Below are positions 36,705 through 43,676 of a DNA stretch of 64,000 nt, piece after piece; position 1 is the stretch's first letter, and every line of letters starts with the position of its first letter. The stretch spans positions 62,001 to 126,000 of the forward strand of contig NZ_BJWF01000003.1 of the NCBI RefSeq assembly GCF_007990225.1, given 5' to 3'. The notes under the pieces are model-generated. The model saw only the letters and a program-made list of their open reading frames with translations, ran no database searches and was not told where the DNA came from. The stretch is from Enterococcus villorum. GTDB lineage: Bacteria > Bacillota > Bacilli > Lactobacillales > Enterococcaceae. The translations under genes and the position numbers were made by a program.

Positions 36705-37140
36705 CGATTTCTTTTAAAACATTGGATAATACGCCATTAACAAATTTACGTGATTGATCATCACTAAACGTTTTCGCTAATTCGATCGCTTCATTCAGCG
36801 CCACTGCAGAAGGCACATCTTCCATATATCTCATTTCAAAAATAGCAATACGTAAAATAATCAAATCCATCTTAGAAATACGATTAATACGCCAATTCCC
36901 TTTAAGATGTTTTTCAATGGTTTGGTCTAATTCACTTTTTTTCGCGCAAACACCACCCACTAAAGTATCTAAATAAACAGGAACAAATTCTGATTCCTCT
37001 TCATTAATCATTTCTTTATGATCTAACTCAATGGCATGATAAATGGCATCTTCTTTAGTTAAATCAGCATTAAAATCTAAAGGAAATAATGCTTGTAATG
37101 CCATTTCACGGATTTCGTGTCTTGATAATTCTTTATTCAT
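36691..37140 (-). CDS. nusB: Transcription antitermination protein NusB
   Basis: A 149-residue all-helical RNA-binding protein that joins NusE (S10) on boxA in rRNA antitermination. Family features MNKELSRHEIREMALQALF at the start, and KMDLIILRIAIFEM and ALNEAIELAKTFSDDQSRKF later, are clear. The start at 37140 has GAGG six bases upstream and overlaps the end of the asp23-like gene; a TTG at 37161 is in frame but has no site. The order asp23-like, nusB, folD matches yqhY-nusB-folD of B. subtilis. Confidence 0.95.
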   Translation of the reverse strand: MNKELSRHEIREMALQALFPLDFNADLTKEDAIYHAIELDHKEMINEEESEFVPVYLDTLVGGVCAKKSELDQTIEKHLKGNWRINRISKMDLIILRIAIFEMRYMEDVPSAVALNEAIELAKTFSDDQSRKFVNGVLSNVLKEIEAGA

Positions 37141-37558
37141 TTTCTTCCTCTTCGTCTTCAAAAAGTTCTTCGATCGCTGGTTGTTCCAATTTTTCAGGTA
37201 CTACTGCTACGACGTGCACATTTACTTCTGCCAAGGCAATATCTGTCATAAATAGTACTTGTTGATTGACACGTTCTTGCATTTGCATTGCTACTTTAGG
37301 AACAGAGACGCCATATTCTAAATAGCAGTAAAGATCTACTTTTAATCCGTCTTCATCATTGACTAAATAGACACCTTTACCATGGGCTGCTCGTCCTAAT
37401 AGCTCAGTCACATTGCTAGCAAATGTTCCGCGCATTCCATAAACACCTTCTACTTTTGAAGCAGCAATACCGATGATTACTTCAATAACTTCTGGCGCAA
37501 TGACGATTTCACCTAGATCTTGAGTAGCATTCAAAATCAAATTTTTGTCCTCTGCCAT
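37133..37558 (-). CDS. Asp23/Gls24 family protein (YqhY-like)
   Basis: A 141-residue Asp23-family protein with the typical core GEIVIAPEVIEVIIGIAASK, the VEGVYGM turn, and a very acidic C-terminal tail (LFEDEEEENE). In B. subtilis the corresponding gene, yqhY, is linked to acetyl-CoA carboxylase genes, which are absent here. Other family members are envelope-stress proteins. It overlaps the nusB start by eight bases. A strong GGAGG precedes its ATG. Confidence 0.9.
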   Translation of the reverse strand: MAEDKNLILNATQDLGEIVIAPEVIEVIIGIAASKVEGVYGMRGTFASNVTELLGRAAHGKGVYLVNDEDGLKVDLYCYLEYGVSVPKVAMQMQERVNQQVLFMTDIALAEVNVHVVAVVPEKLEQPAIEELFEDEEEENE

Positions 37559-37788
37559 TTTATTTATTCCTCCTTTTGCCTGTATACGTATTGCTTACGA
37601 ATGATCAAATTTCGTTTACTTTTTCAATCGAAACGTATAAAGGTAAACTCCTGACTTATCCATTTGAGCATTTTCCCACTCAAACAATCGTCCTTTGTGT
37701 TCAAAGCTTGATTTCTTTTATAGTGTATCATTAAATCAAGTGATTTTCTATAACAAAGTCTATATGCTCGATGCTTCTGTCAGACTCT
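37559..37788. other. Intergenic gap where B. subtilis has efp and accBC
   Basis: This 230-base gap lies between the M24 peptidase and the asp23-like gene and contains no frame of size. An 8-bp inverted repeat (CTTGATTT...AAATCAAG, near 37707-37741) is present. In B. subtilis, efp, spoIIIA genes and accBC fall in this position. Confidence 0.5.
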
Positions 37789-38853
37789 TTATAGAATAAT
37801 CAATTCTTTGGGTGAATGAGTTAAAACACGGTTGCCTTCTGATGTGATCAGTAAGTCATCTTCAATCCGAACGCCACCAATTCCAGGCAAATAAATCCCA
37901 GGTTCGTCTGTAATAATATTTCCAGGAACAAACTGTTTCTCCGCTCTTATTGAGACATTAGGCCCTTCGTGAATTTCCAGTCCAATGCCATGACCGGTCG
38001 AATGCCCAAATGCTTCACCATAGCCATGCTTAGTGATATAGTCTCTGGCAACAGCATCTAATTGTTTCCCAGTCACACCTGGTTTAGCTACTTCCAAAAC
38101 AGCTAATTGCGCCTCAAGGACGATTTGATAAATTTCTTTTAATTGCTCTCCTGGATCGCCAATAGCAAATGTCCGTGTCATATCAGAGACATATCCTTCA
38201 TAATAGCAACCAAAGTCCAATGTAATTAAATCCCCTTGTTCAATCACTTTTTTACTTGCCACACCATGCGGCATAGCAGAACGTATCCCACTTGCCACAA
38301 TTGTTTCAAAAGAGACACCAGAAGCGCCAAGTGAACGCATATAAAAATCCAACTGATTAGCTACTTCAATTTCGGTCATTCCCGGTTGAATCATTTTTAA
38401 GATATGATCATAAGCCATATCCGCGATGTTACAAGCTTTTTCAATAATTGAAATCTCTTCTTCATCTTTTACCTCTCGAAGTGCTTCAACCATACCAGAT
38501 ACAGGAATCAATTGCGCCTCAATCATTTCTTCTAATACAGAATACTCTAAAAATGAGACAGTCGTTTCTTCAAAAGCTAGCGCACGTAATCCTTCTTTAC
38601 TTACTAAATCAGCCACTTCTTCAAAAATCGGACCGACATTTTTGATAATTTCAAATCCCTGTGCTTGAGCTGCAGCCTGCTCCGTATAACGAAAGTCAGT
38701 AATGAAAAAAGCTTTTTCTAATGTAATAACAGCTAATCCAGTCGTACCAGTAAAATTTGTTAAATAGCGAAGATTGTATGGACTTGTGATCAAGAATGAA
38801 TCTAAATTTTCTTTTTGCATTTCTTTACGCAATTTTTCTACTCGTAGCATCAT
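37789..38853 (-). CDS. M24-family Xaa-Pro aminopeptidase
   Basis: A 354-residue metallopeptidase with an N-terminal creatinase-like domain (1-125) and a pita-bread catalytic domain. The five metal ligands are visible: Asp213, Asp224, His288, Glu317 and Glu331. It removes N-terminal residues preceding proline (YqhT/PepP/PepQ group; aminopeptidase or prolidase cannot be told apart with confidence). The start has two consecutive ATG codons behind AGGGAG. In B. subtilis its counterpart precedes efp; here efp is missing. Confidence 0.92.
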   Translation of the reverse strand: MMLRVEKLRKEMQKENLDSFLITSPYNLRYLTNFTGTTGLAVITLEKAFFITDFRYTEQAAAQAQGFEIIKNVGPIFEEVADLVSKEGLRALAFEETTVSFLEYSVLEEMIEAQLIPVSGMVEALREVKDEEEISIIEKACNIADMAYDHILKMIQPGMTEIEVANQLDFYMRSLGASGVSFETIVASGIRSAMPHGVASKKVIEQGDLITLDFGCYYEGYVSDMTRTFAIGDPGEQLKEIYQIVLEAQLAVLEVAKPGVTGKQLDAVARDYITKHGYGEAFGHSTGHGIGLEIHEGPNVSIRAEKQFVPGNIITDEPGIYLPGIGGVRIEDDLLITSEGNRVLTHSPKELIIL

Positions 38854-38955
38854 AAATGAAACTCCCTCTTTCTTTGCTCTCTTTTTTCTATTATAGCAAA
38901 TTTTCTTTCCTTCAAAGTAGATAAAACAAAATTTCTCAACAAACTTAGTAGAAAC

Positions 38956-38999
38956 AAAAAATAGTTAAGACAAACCAGTTTGAGATTTGTCTTAACTAT
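38956..38999 (-). terminator. Terminator of the GlsB-type gene
   Basis: ATAGTTAAGACAAA (38961-38974) pairs perfectly with TTTGTCTTAACTAT (38986-38999), followed on the minus strand by TTTTTG. Confidence 0.88.
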
Positions 39000-39049
39000 T
39001 GACCATATGATTACAATCAATGGTGTACTTGATCAATAAGTACCCTAAA

Positions 39050-39295
39050 TTATGAACGTTTTCCAAAAAAGAATGAAACAACCGCTACTAAAATGACAGC
39101 ACCTAAGATCGATGGAATAAGTGCCATACCTGCTGCGTGTGGTCCCCAATTGCCAAAAATTGCTTGACCAATACTTGCCCCAATCAATCCAGCAATAATA
39201 TTGGTGATACATCCCATGGAGTTTCCTTTACTTGTAATAGCTCCAGCAATCGCTCCAATGATTGCACCAACGATTAAAGTCCATATCCAACCCAT
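39050..39295 (-). CDS. GlsB/YeaQ/YmgE-family membrane protein
   Basis: An 81-residue protein with three hydrophobic spans rich in Gly, Ala and Ile (GWIWTLIVGAIIGAIAGAIT, then NIIAGLIGASIGQAIFG and a third span), ending GKRS. This is the transglycosylase-associated (GlsB/YeaQ) family; in E. faecalis GlsB is linked to bile and general stress. The start is ATG at 39295, seven bases after AGGAGG; an upstream in-frame start adds 12 polar residues and is not supported. No Asp23/Gls24 gene is adjacent here. Confidence 0.88.
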   Translation of the reverse strand: MGWIWTLIVGAIIGAIAGAITSKGNSMGCITNIIAGLIGASIGQAIFGNWGPHAAGMALIPSILGAVILVAVVSFFFGKRS

Positions 39296-39598
39296 AATAT
39301 AACCTCCTTCTTTACTCTGTAATTTTATCATACGAAAATTAGCAGGAGCAAATGATTGAACTGCACTTGGTTATTTAAGAGATAGCTTCATCATTCTACT
39401 CAAGACACTTCAATACCAGTTATAATTCATAGAGCAAAAGATGGATGGTGTATAAGTGTCTATTTCAAAATCGATAAACGGTGTTCAAATCCTTGCATTT
39501 ACGGCAATAAGCTCAAACAGAGGAAAACACGAGATGCTGTTTTTTCTTCTGTTTGAGCTTATTGCTTGATGCAGGGCAGCCTTTTCACAACTTCTTTT
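39296..39598. other. Intergenic region holding a repeat element
   Basis: No gene is seen. The right part is occupied by the hairpin repeat at 39493-39591. The left part should hold the promoter of the GlsB-type gene, but no clear -35/-10 pair was found. Confidence 0.5.
39493..39591. repeat. Intergenic hairpin repeat, copy A
   Basis: GCAATAAGCTCAAACAG (39504-39520) pairs with CTGTTTGAGCTTATTGC (39549-39565), with further weaker pairing inside. The right flank, GCTTGATGCAGGGCAGCCTT then TTCACAAC, closely matches the flank of copy B at 56385-56488. It is not followed by a T-run, so it is not an ordinary terminator. Confidence 0.75.
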
Positions 39599-39973
39599 TT
39601 ATTTCCGTTTGAACATACTTTTGACGCCACGTTTTATTACATCAAAAAAGCTCAATGATTGAACCATATGACTAGGTTCCACATATTTTTTAATGGCACG
39701 AAGAACCTTTTTTGGTTCTTTGGAAGAAAATGTATATGTACCATTTTTCTTGGTTTGAATGGCATAACGTGGGATCCATTTTCCTTTTAACATGACTGAA
39801 GCAATGACATAGTCAACCTCTTCCCAAGGGATTTGGATAAATTTACGTGTATCTCTTGCATGATAAAACTCAAAACCTCGATCTCCAATCATAATTTTAC
39901 CGTAGTCGGTCAACCCAGTAAAAGCTGTGGCATCAATTACCAAATCAACTTTTGTATTGATCGATTGAACCAT
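39599..39973 (-). CDS. manO: DUF956 family protein (ManO) of the mannose PTS locus
   Basis: A 124-residue cytoplasmic protein of the DUF956/ManO family, which accompanies mannose-PTS operons of Lactobacillales and is thought to be regulatory; the mechanism is not established. The core (YGKIMIGDRGFEFYHARD and IQIPWEEVDYVIASVM) looks like a small PH-like beta domain, and the C-terminus is basic (KRGVKSMFKRK). It follows manZ after a terminator (40097-40124), so it is either expressed by readthrough or separately. AGGAG precedes the ATG by eight bases. Confidence 0.85.
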   Translation of the reverse strand: MVQSINTKVDLVIDATAFTGLTDYGKIMIGDRGFEFYHARDTRKFIQIPWEEVDYVIASVMLKGKWIPRYAIQTKKNGTYTFSSKEPKKVLRAIKKYVEPSHMVQSLSFFDVIKRGVKSMFKRK

Positions 39974-40096
39974 TTAATCACTCCTATTATTTTATCTACT
40001 TAGTATACTATCGTCTCCATATCAAAATCTCAAGTAGGACCAATGAATTATTGAACCTTTCACGACTAAAGATACGAATCTTCTCAGTTAATTGAT

Positions 40097-40124
40097 AAAA
40101 AAGGCTCGGGACTATGCCCGAGCC
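40097..40124 (-). terminator. Terminator after manZ
   Basis: GGCTCGGG (40103-40110) pairs with CCCGAGCC (40117-40124), followed on the minus strand by TTTTTTATC. Confidence 0.9.
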
Positions 40125-40133
40125 ATATTTTTA

Positions 40134-41048
40134 TTATAAAAGTCCAATTACGTGACCAACTACACCAACAACGAACAAACCTAAGATGATGACAATTGGA
40201 GAAACTTTTTTCTTCAATAACCACATGCATAGTAATGTTAATGCTAGAGCAGCTAATCCTGGAATCAATTGATCCAAGTTATCTTGTAATGTCGTTACTT
40301 TTTCAGGACTAAGCGCCAAACCACTATTCACTTGTTCAAAAGCACTCTTAATTCCTTCTCCACCAGAAGGTAATTTGTCCCACTCAATATAAGCACCTTT
40401 ATCCAACTTAACTGTTGACACGACAGGTAAGAATTTGATTGACACCCATCGTTGTACTAAGGCGGCTAATACGAACATCCCTAAAATAGATGCACCTTTT
40501 GTTACGTCTTGTAGTAAACCACCAGATAAGTCATCAGTGATTTTAGAACCAGCTTTGTAACCAAATTCTTGTGTGTACCACATAAATGACCAACGAATAA
40601 TGTTCCAACCTAAGAAGAAAATGATTGGGCCAAGGATATTACCACCTAATGCTAGAGAAGCTCCAAGCGCTCCTAACATTGGACGTACAGTAAACCAAAA
40701 GACTGGGTCACCGACACCGGCTAGAGGTCCCATCATACCAACTTTAACCCCTTGGATTGCAACGTCGTCCACTGGTGCGCCATTTGCACGTTCTTCTTCT
40801 AGTGCTAATGTAACACCTAAGATTGGTGAAGCAATATATGGATGTGTATTGAAAAATTCTAAATGACGTTTTAGAGCTGCGGTACGCTCTTCTTTCGTTT
40901 TGTATAATTTTTTGATTGCTGGGATCATAGAAAATGCCCAACCACCATTTTGCATACGTTCATAGTTCCATGAACCTTGAATGAAGGTAGAACGCCATGC
41001 AACAGCTAAACGGTCTTTTTTAGATAAAGTAATTTTTTCTTCTGCCAT
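40134..41048 (-). CDS. manZ: Mannose-family PTS IID component
   Basis: A 304-residue membrane subunit that, with IIC, forms the sugar channel of the mannose/glucose PTS. Family features are SWNYERMQNGGWAFSMIPAI near the start and GVKVGMMGPLAGVGDPVFWF in the middle, with several membrane spans in the C-terminal half. It is the last gene of the IIB-manX-manY-manZ run, 21 bases after manY, and is followed by a terminator. In Listeria and enterococci this system is the main glucose/mannose importer and the receptor for class IIa bacteriocins. Confidence 0.95.
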   Translation of the reverse strand: MAEEKITLSKKDRLAVAWRSTFIQGSWNYERMQNGGWAFSMIPAIKKLYKTKEERTAALKRHLEFFNTHPYIASPILGVTLALEEERANGAPVDDVAIQGVKVGMMGPLAGVGDPVFWFTVRPMLGALGASLALGGNILGPIIFFLGWNIIRWSFMWYTQEFGYKAGSKITDDLSGGLLQDVTKGASILGMFVLAALVQRWVSIKFLPVVSTVKLDKGAYIEWDKLPSGGEGIKSAFEQVNSGLALSPEKVTTLQDNLDQLIPGLAALALTLLCMWLLKKKVSPIVIILGLFVVGVVGHVIGLL

Positions 41049-41069
41049 TTTTATTTTCCTCCTTCAAGA

Positions 41070-41870
41070 TTAATAGTCATTCAAAATGTCGCCTAGAGGG
41101 TCACCTGAATTGCTTCCGCCACCGTTTGAAGATCCTCCCATTTTAGAAAGGTTCAAGTAGATAAGAGCTAAAGCAACACCTAGAGCACCTAGGGCAATCA
41201 ATGTTAATTGAGAAATTGCAGCCACAACAAATCCGATAACAAAGAATGGCCATACTTCTTTTGTTGCCATCATGTTGATTACTAATGCGTAACCTACAGC
41301 AACGACCATTCCACCACCGATAGCCATACCGTCTGTTAACCAAGCAGGCATTGATTCTAAGAAAGAGCGAACTGTTTCAGCTGGGATAAATAGTAGAGCC
41401 CCTGCAGGAATTGCAATACGGATACCTTGTAAACATACAGCAATGATGTGCCACATTTCAACTTTACGAATATTTCCTTCTTCTGCTGCCGCATCCATTA
41501 AATGAACGATAGGAACAGCAATTGTACGTACGATCATTGTTAAGAATAATCCAGCAACAGCAAGTGGTACAGCAATTGCGATAGCTGATGGTACACCTTT
41601 CACGCCTTGGCCACCTAAAACTAAAATAATTGCAGATGCAACTGACGCTAATGCAGCATCGGGTGCTACAGCAGCTCCGATATTTGCCCAACCAAGAGCG
41701 ATCATTTGAAGTGTACCACCTAATACGATACCTGCTTCAAGGTTACCGGTTACTAAACCTATTAATGTACATGCCACTAGTGGTTGATGGAATTGGAACT
41801 CATCTAGAATCCCTTCCATTCCAGCTAGAAAGGCAACAAATACGACTAAAATCATTGAAATAATAGACAT
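41070..41870 (-). CDS. manY: Mannose-family PTS IIC component
   Basis: A 266-residue polytopic membrane subunit of the mannose PTS. Eight or so hydrophobic segments are visible, with the family stretches EFQFHQPLVACTLIGLVTGN and GGTLQMIALGWANIGAAVAP. The C-terminus is a short Gly/Ser/Asn-rich tail (GGSSNGGGSNSGDPLGDILN), which appears cytoplasmic. It is 33 bases downstream of manX and 21 before manZ. Confidence 0.95.
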   Translation of the reverse strand: MSIISMILVVFVAFLAGMEGILDEFQFHQPLVACTLIGLVTGNLEAGIVLGGTLQMIALGWANIGAAVAPDAALASVASAIILVLGGQGVKGVPSAIAIAVPLAVAGLFLTMIVRTIAVPIVHLMDAAAEEGNIRKVEMWHIIAVCLQGIRIAIPAGALLFIPAETVRSFLESMPAWLTDGMAIGGGMVVAVGYALVINMMATKEVWPFFVIGFVVAAISQLTLIALGALGVALALIYLNLSKMGGSSNGGGSNSGDPLGDILNDY

Positions 41871-41903
41871 GATAAGCCTCCTATAAATATTAATATTTTT
41901 GAA

Positions 41904-42893
41904 TTATGCTTTTGATAATTCAGTCTTCGCTTTTTTAAGAATTTCGTTCATATTGTCTCGAGAATCATTTGGTACTTTACGTACGTCAAATTTAACTCCT
42001 TTGCTTTCTAGTTTTTCAAAGGCCTCTACATCTTCAGGTCCCATTGATAAAACTTTACTTACGACAACTTTCCCAACTGAATGGGCCATTGAGCCTACAT
42101 TTAATTCTTTAATATCAACTCCAGCTTCAACTACTGTTAGCACATCTTCAGGATTTTCAAACAATAGTAATGCTTTAGTATTCCCAAATCTTGGATCTTT
42201 TGCCACTTCGATCATTTTAGAAATTGGAATAACATTTGCTTTTACGCCTGGAGGAGCTGCTTGTTCAATCAATTTCTTACGTAAATCATCTTTTGATACC
42301 GCATCAGATACTACAATGATTCGATTTGGTTGAACAGCTTTTGTCCATGCTGTAGCTACTTGACCATGCAACAAACGTGAATCTACACGAGCTAAAACAA
42401 ATTTGATCTTGCCATCGCCCACTACTGTTCCTTCAGGTAAAGCACCTTTTGGTTGGCCATCAGAAACTGCAGCTTTTGGTGCTTCTTGTGGTTCCAACTC
42501 TTCAGGTTTGACTTTTACACCCTCTTTTGCTGTTTCAATGATATGCGCAGCAATTTCTTGTGCTGATTCCATTGAAAAACGTGATGCGTAAGCTTCTATC
42601 AACATAGGCAAGTTCAAACCACTAACGATTGCCCATTTGTCTTTGTGTTCTTCAAACAATGTGTTTGCTTGATTAAACGGCGTTCCGCCCCATAAATCAA
42701 CTAAGAACAATACTTCCTCTTGATTATCAAAAGAAGCAACAGCCTCTTCTAATTTGGCTCTCAAGTCATCTGGACCTTCACTTGGTTTCAAAATAACTGC
42801 TTTGACGTTTTCTTGTTCGCCAAAAATCATTGAACCAGATTGTAAGATTCCTTCAGCAAACTGTCCATGACTTGCTAGGATAATCCCTACCAT
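41904..42893 (-). CDS. manX: Mannose-family PTS IIAB component
   Basis: A 329-residue cytoplasmic fusion of IIA (1-130; His9 in LASHGQF accepts phosphate from HPr) and IIB (163-329; His176 in DSRLLHGQVATAW), joined by an Ala/Pro/Gly/Glu-rich linker (about 130-160). It passes phosphate to sugar moving through ManY/ManZ. AGGAGG precedes the ATG by about eight bases. A separate IIB gene lies 91 bases upstream in the same direction. Confidence 0.96.
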   Translation of the reverse strand: MVGIILASHGQFAEGILQSGSMIFGEQENVKAVILKPSEGPDDLRAKLEEAVASFDNQEEVLFLVDLWGGTPFNQANTLFEEHKDKWAIVSGLNLPMLIEAYASRFSMESAQEIAAHIIETAKEGVKVKPEELEPQEAPKAAVSDGQPKGALPEGTVVGDGKIKFVLARVDSRLLHGQVATAWTKAVQPNRIIVVSDAVSKDDLRKKLIEQAAPPGVKANVIPISKMIEVAKDPRFGNTKALLLFENPEDVLTVVEAGVDIKELNVGSMAHSVGKVVVSKVLSMGPEDVEAFEKLESKGVKFDVRKVPNDSRDNMNEILKKAKTELSKA

Positions 42894-42993
42894 ACTTATA
42901 CCTCCTATTTCTTTTTGTTGTAACTAAATCAAAAATTAAAAATAATTGCTAACCATTACAACAGATGAATTTGACCATTTTCCAACAACAATG

Positions 42994-43485
42994 TTATGCC
43001 TTTTTGGTTTTTGCCAGTAATTCCATCAAAAGGATTTTCCTATCAGCAGGTACTTTTCGAATTTCTAATTCTACTCCTTGTTGATTCAAGAAATGAAATG
43101 AATCGATATCATTTTGGTCAACCGACACAAAATTTGTGATCATCGTCTTTCCTTCTGAAAAACTCATGCCACCGATATTCAATGAATTCAACTGTACACC
43201 ACTTAAGACAAGTTTTTCAACATCTTGAGGATTAGTAAACAATAGCATCACTTTTGTTTTCTCTAGTAAACCACTTTGATAAACTTGGATCATTTTGTTC
43301 ACTGTGATCACATTTGCTGTAATCCCAGGAGGAGCAGCTTCTTTTAAAAGAAACTTTCTCAATTTATCTTGGGCTACTAAATCACTAATAACAATGATTC
43401 GTTCAACTCCGGTCAGCTTCGACCAAACAGTTGCAACTTGTCCATGGATCAAACGATCATCTATACGTGCTAACCGAATATCCAT
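42994..43485 (-). CDS. Stand-alone mannose-family PTS IIB protein
   Basis: A 163-residue protein equivalent to the IIB half of ManX, with the phosphorylatable His14 in RIDDRLIHGQVATVW. It is the first gene after the sigma-54 promoter at 43571-43588, ahead of manXYZ. A spare IIB at the head of the operon is known in E. faecalis mpt-like loci; it may feed phosphate to the LevR-type regulator rather than to sugar, but that is inference. The start at 43485 is eight bases after AAGGAG; an in-frame TTG six bases earlier has too short a spacing. Confidence 0.9.
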   Translation of the reverse strand: MDIRLARIDDRLIHGQVATVWSKLTGVERIIVISDLVAQDKLRKFLLKEAAPPGITANVITVNKMIQVYQSGLLEKTKVMLLFTNPQDVEKLVLSGVQLNSLNIGGMSFSEGKTMITNFVSVDQNDIDSFHFLNQQGVELEIRKVPADRKILLMELLAKTKKA

Positions 43486-43570
43486 TAGCAAATCTCCTTT
43501 TGTTCAACTACTTCACAGAAAACCCTCTCATTTTCTGTATATAGAACCACTTATTGGCACACTTATATAA

Positions 43571-43588
43571 AAGCAAGAACCGTGCCAA
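43571..43588 (-). promoter_or_regulatory. sigma-54 (-24/-12) promoter of the mannose PTS operon
   Basis: The minus strand reads TTGGCACGGTTCTTGCTT, a near-perfect RpoN site with ten bases between GG and GC. It lies about 85 bases before the stand-alone IIB gene and is preceded by the gene for a sigma-54 activator (ManR). Confidence 0.95.
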
Positions 43589-43597
43589 CTTTTTAGC

Positions 43598-43663
43598 GAT
43601 ACACTAAAGGAATTTAAAGCTTTTTTAGACGACACACAAAAAAGATACACTAAAACAGTGTAT
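43598..43663 (-). promoter_or_regulatory. Candidate ManR upstream activating sites
   Basis: GATACACTAAA occurs at 43598-43608 and again at 43644-43654. The second copy is one arm of the palindrome GATACACT-aaaac-AGTGTATC (43644-43663). These lie about 10-75 bases upstream of the -24 element. The palindrome doubles as the manR terminator, so its role as an operator is only a suggestion. Confidence 0.4.
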
Positions 43664-43670
43664 CTTTTTT
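43638..43670 (-). terminator. manR terminator
   Basis: AAAAAAGATACACT is followed, after a short loop, by AGTGTATCTTTTTT. The minus strand ends in a T-run. It lies between manR and the mannose PTS promoter. Confidence 0.9.
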
Positions 43671-43676
43671 GTGTGT

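Noticed and set aside
43554-43588. TTGGCAC/GTGCCAA inverted repeat read as two divergent sigma-54 promoters
   Set aside because: The plus-strand half has no GC at the proper ten-base distance, so only the minus-strand site is a promoter.
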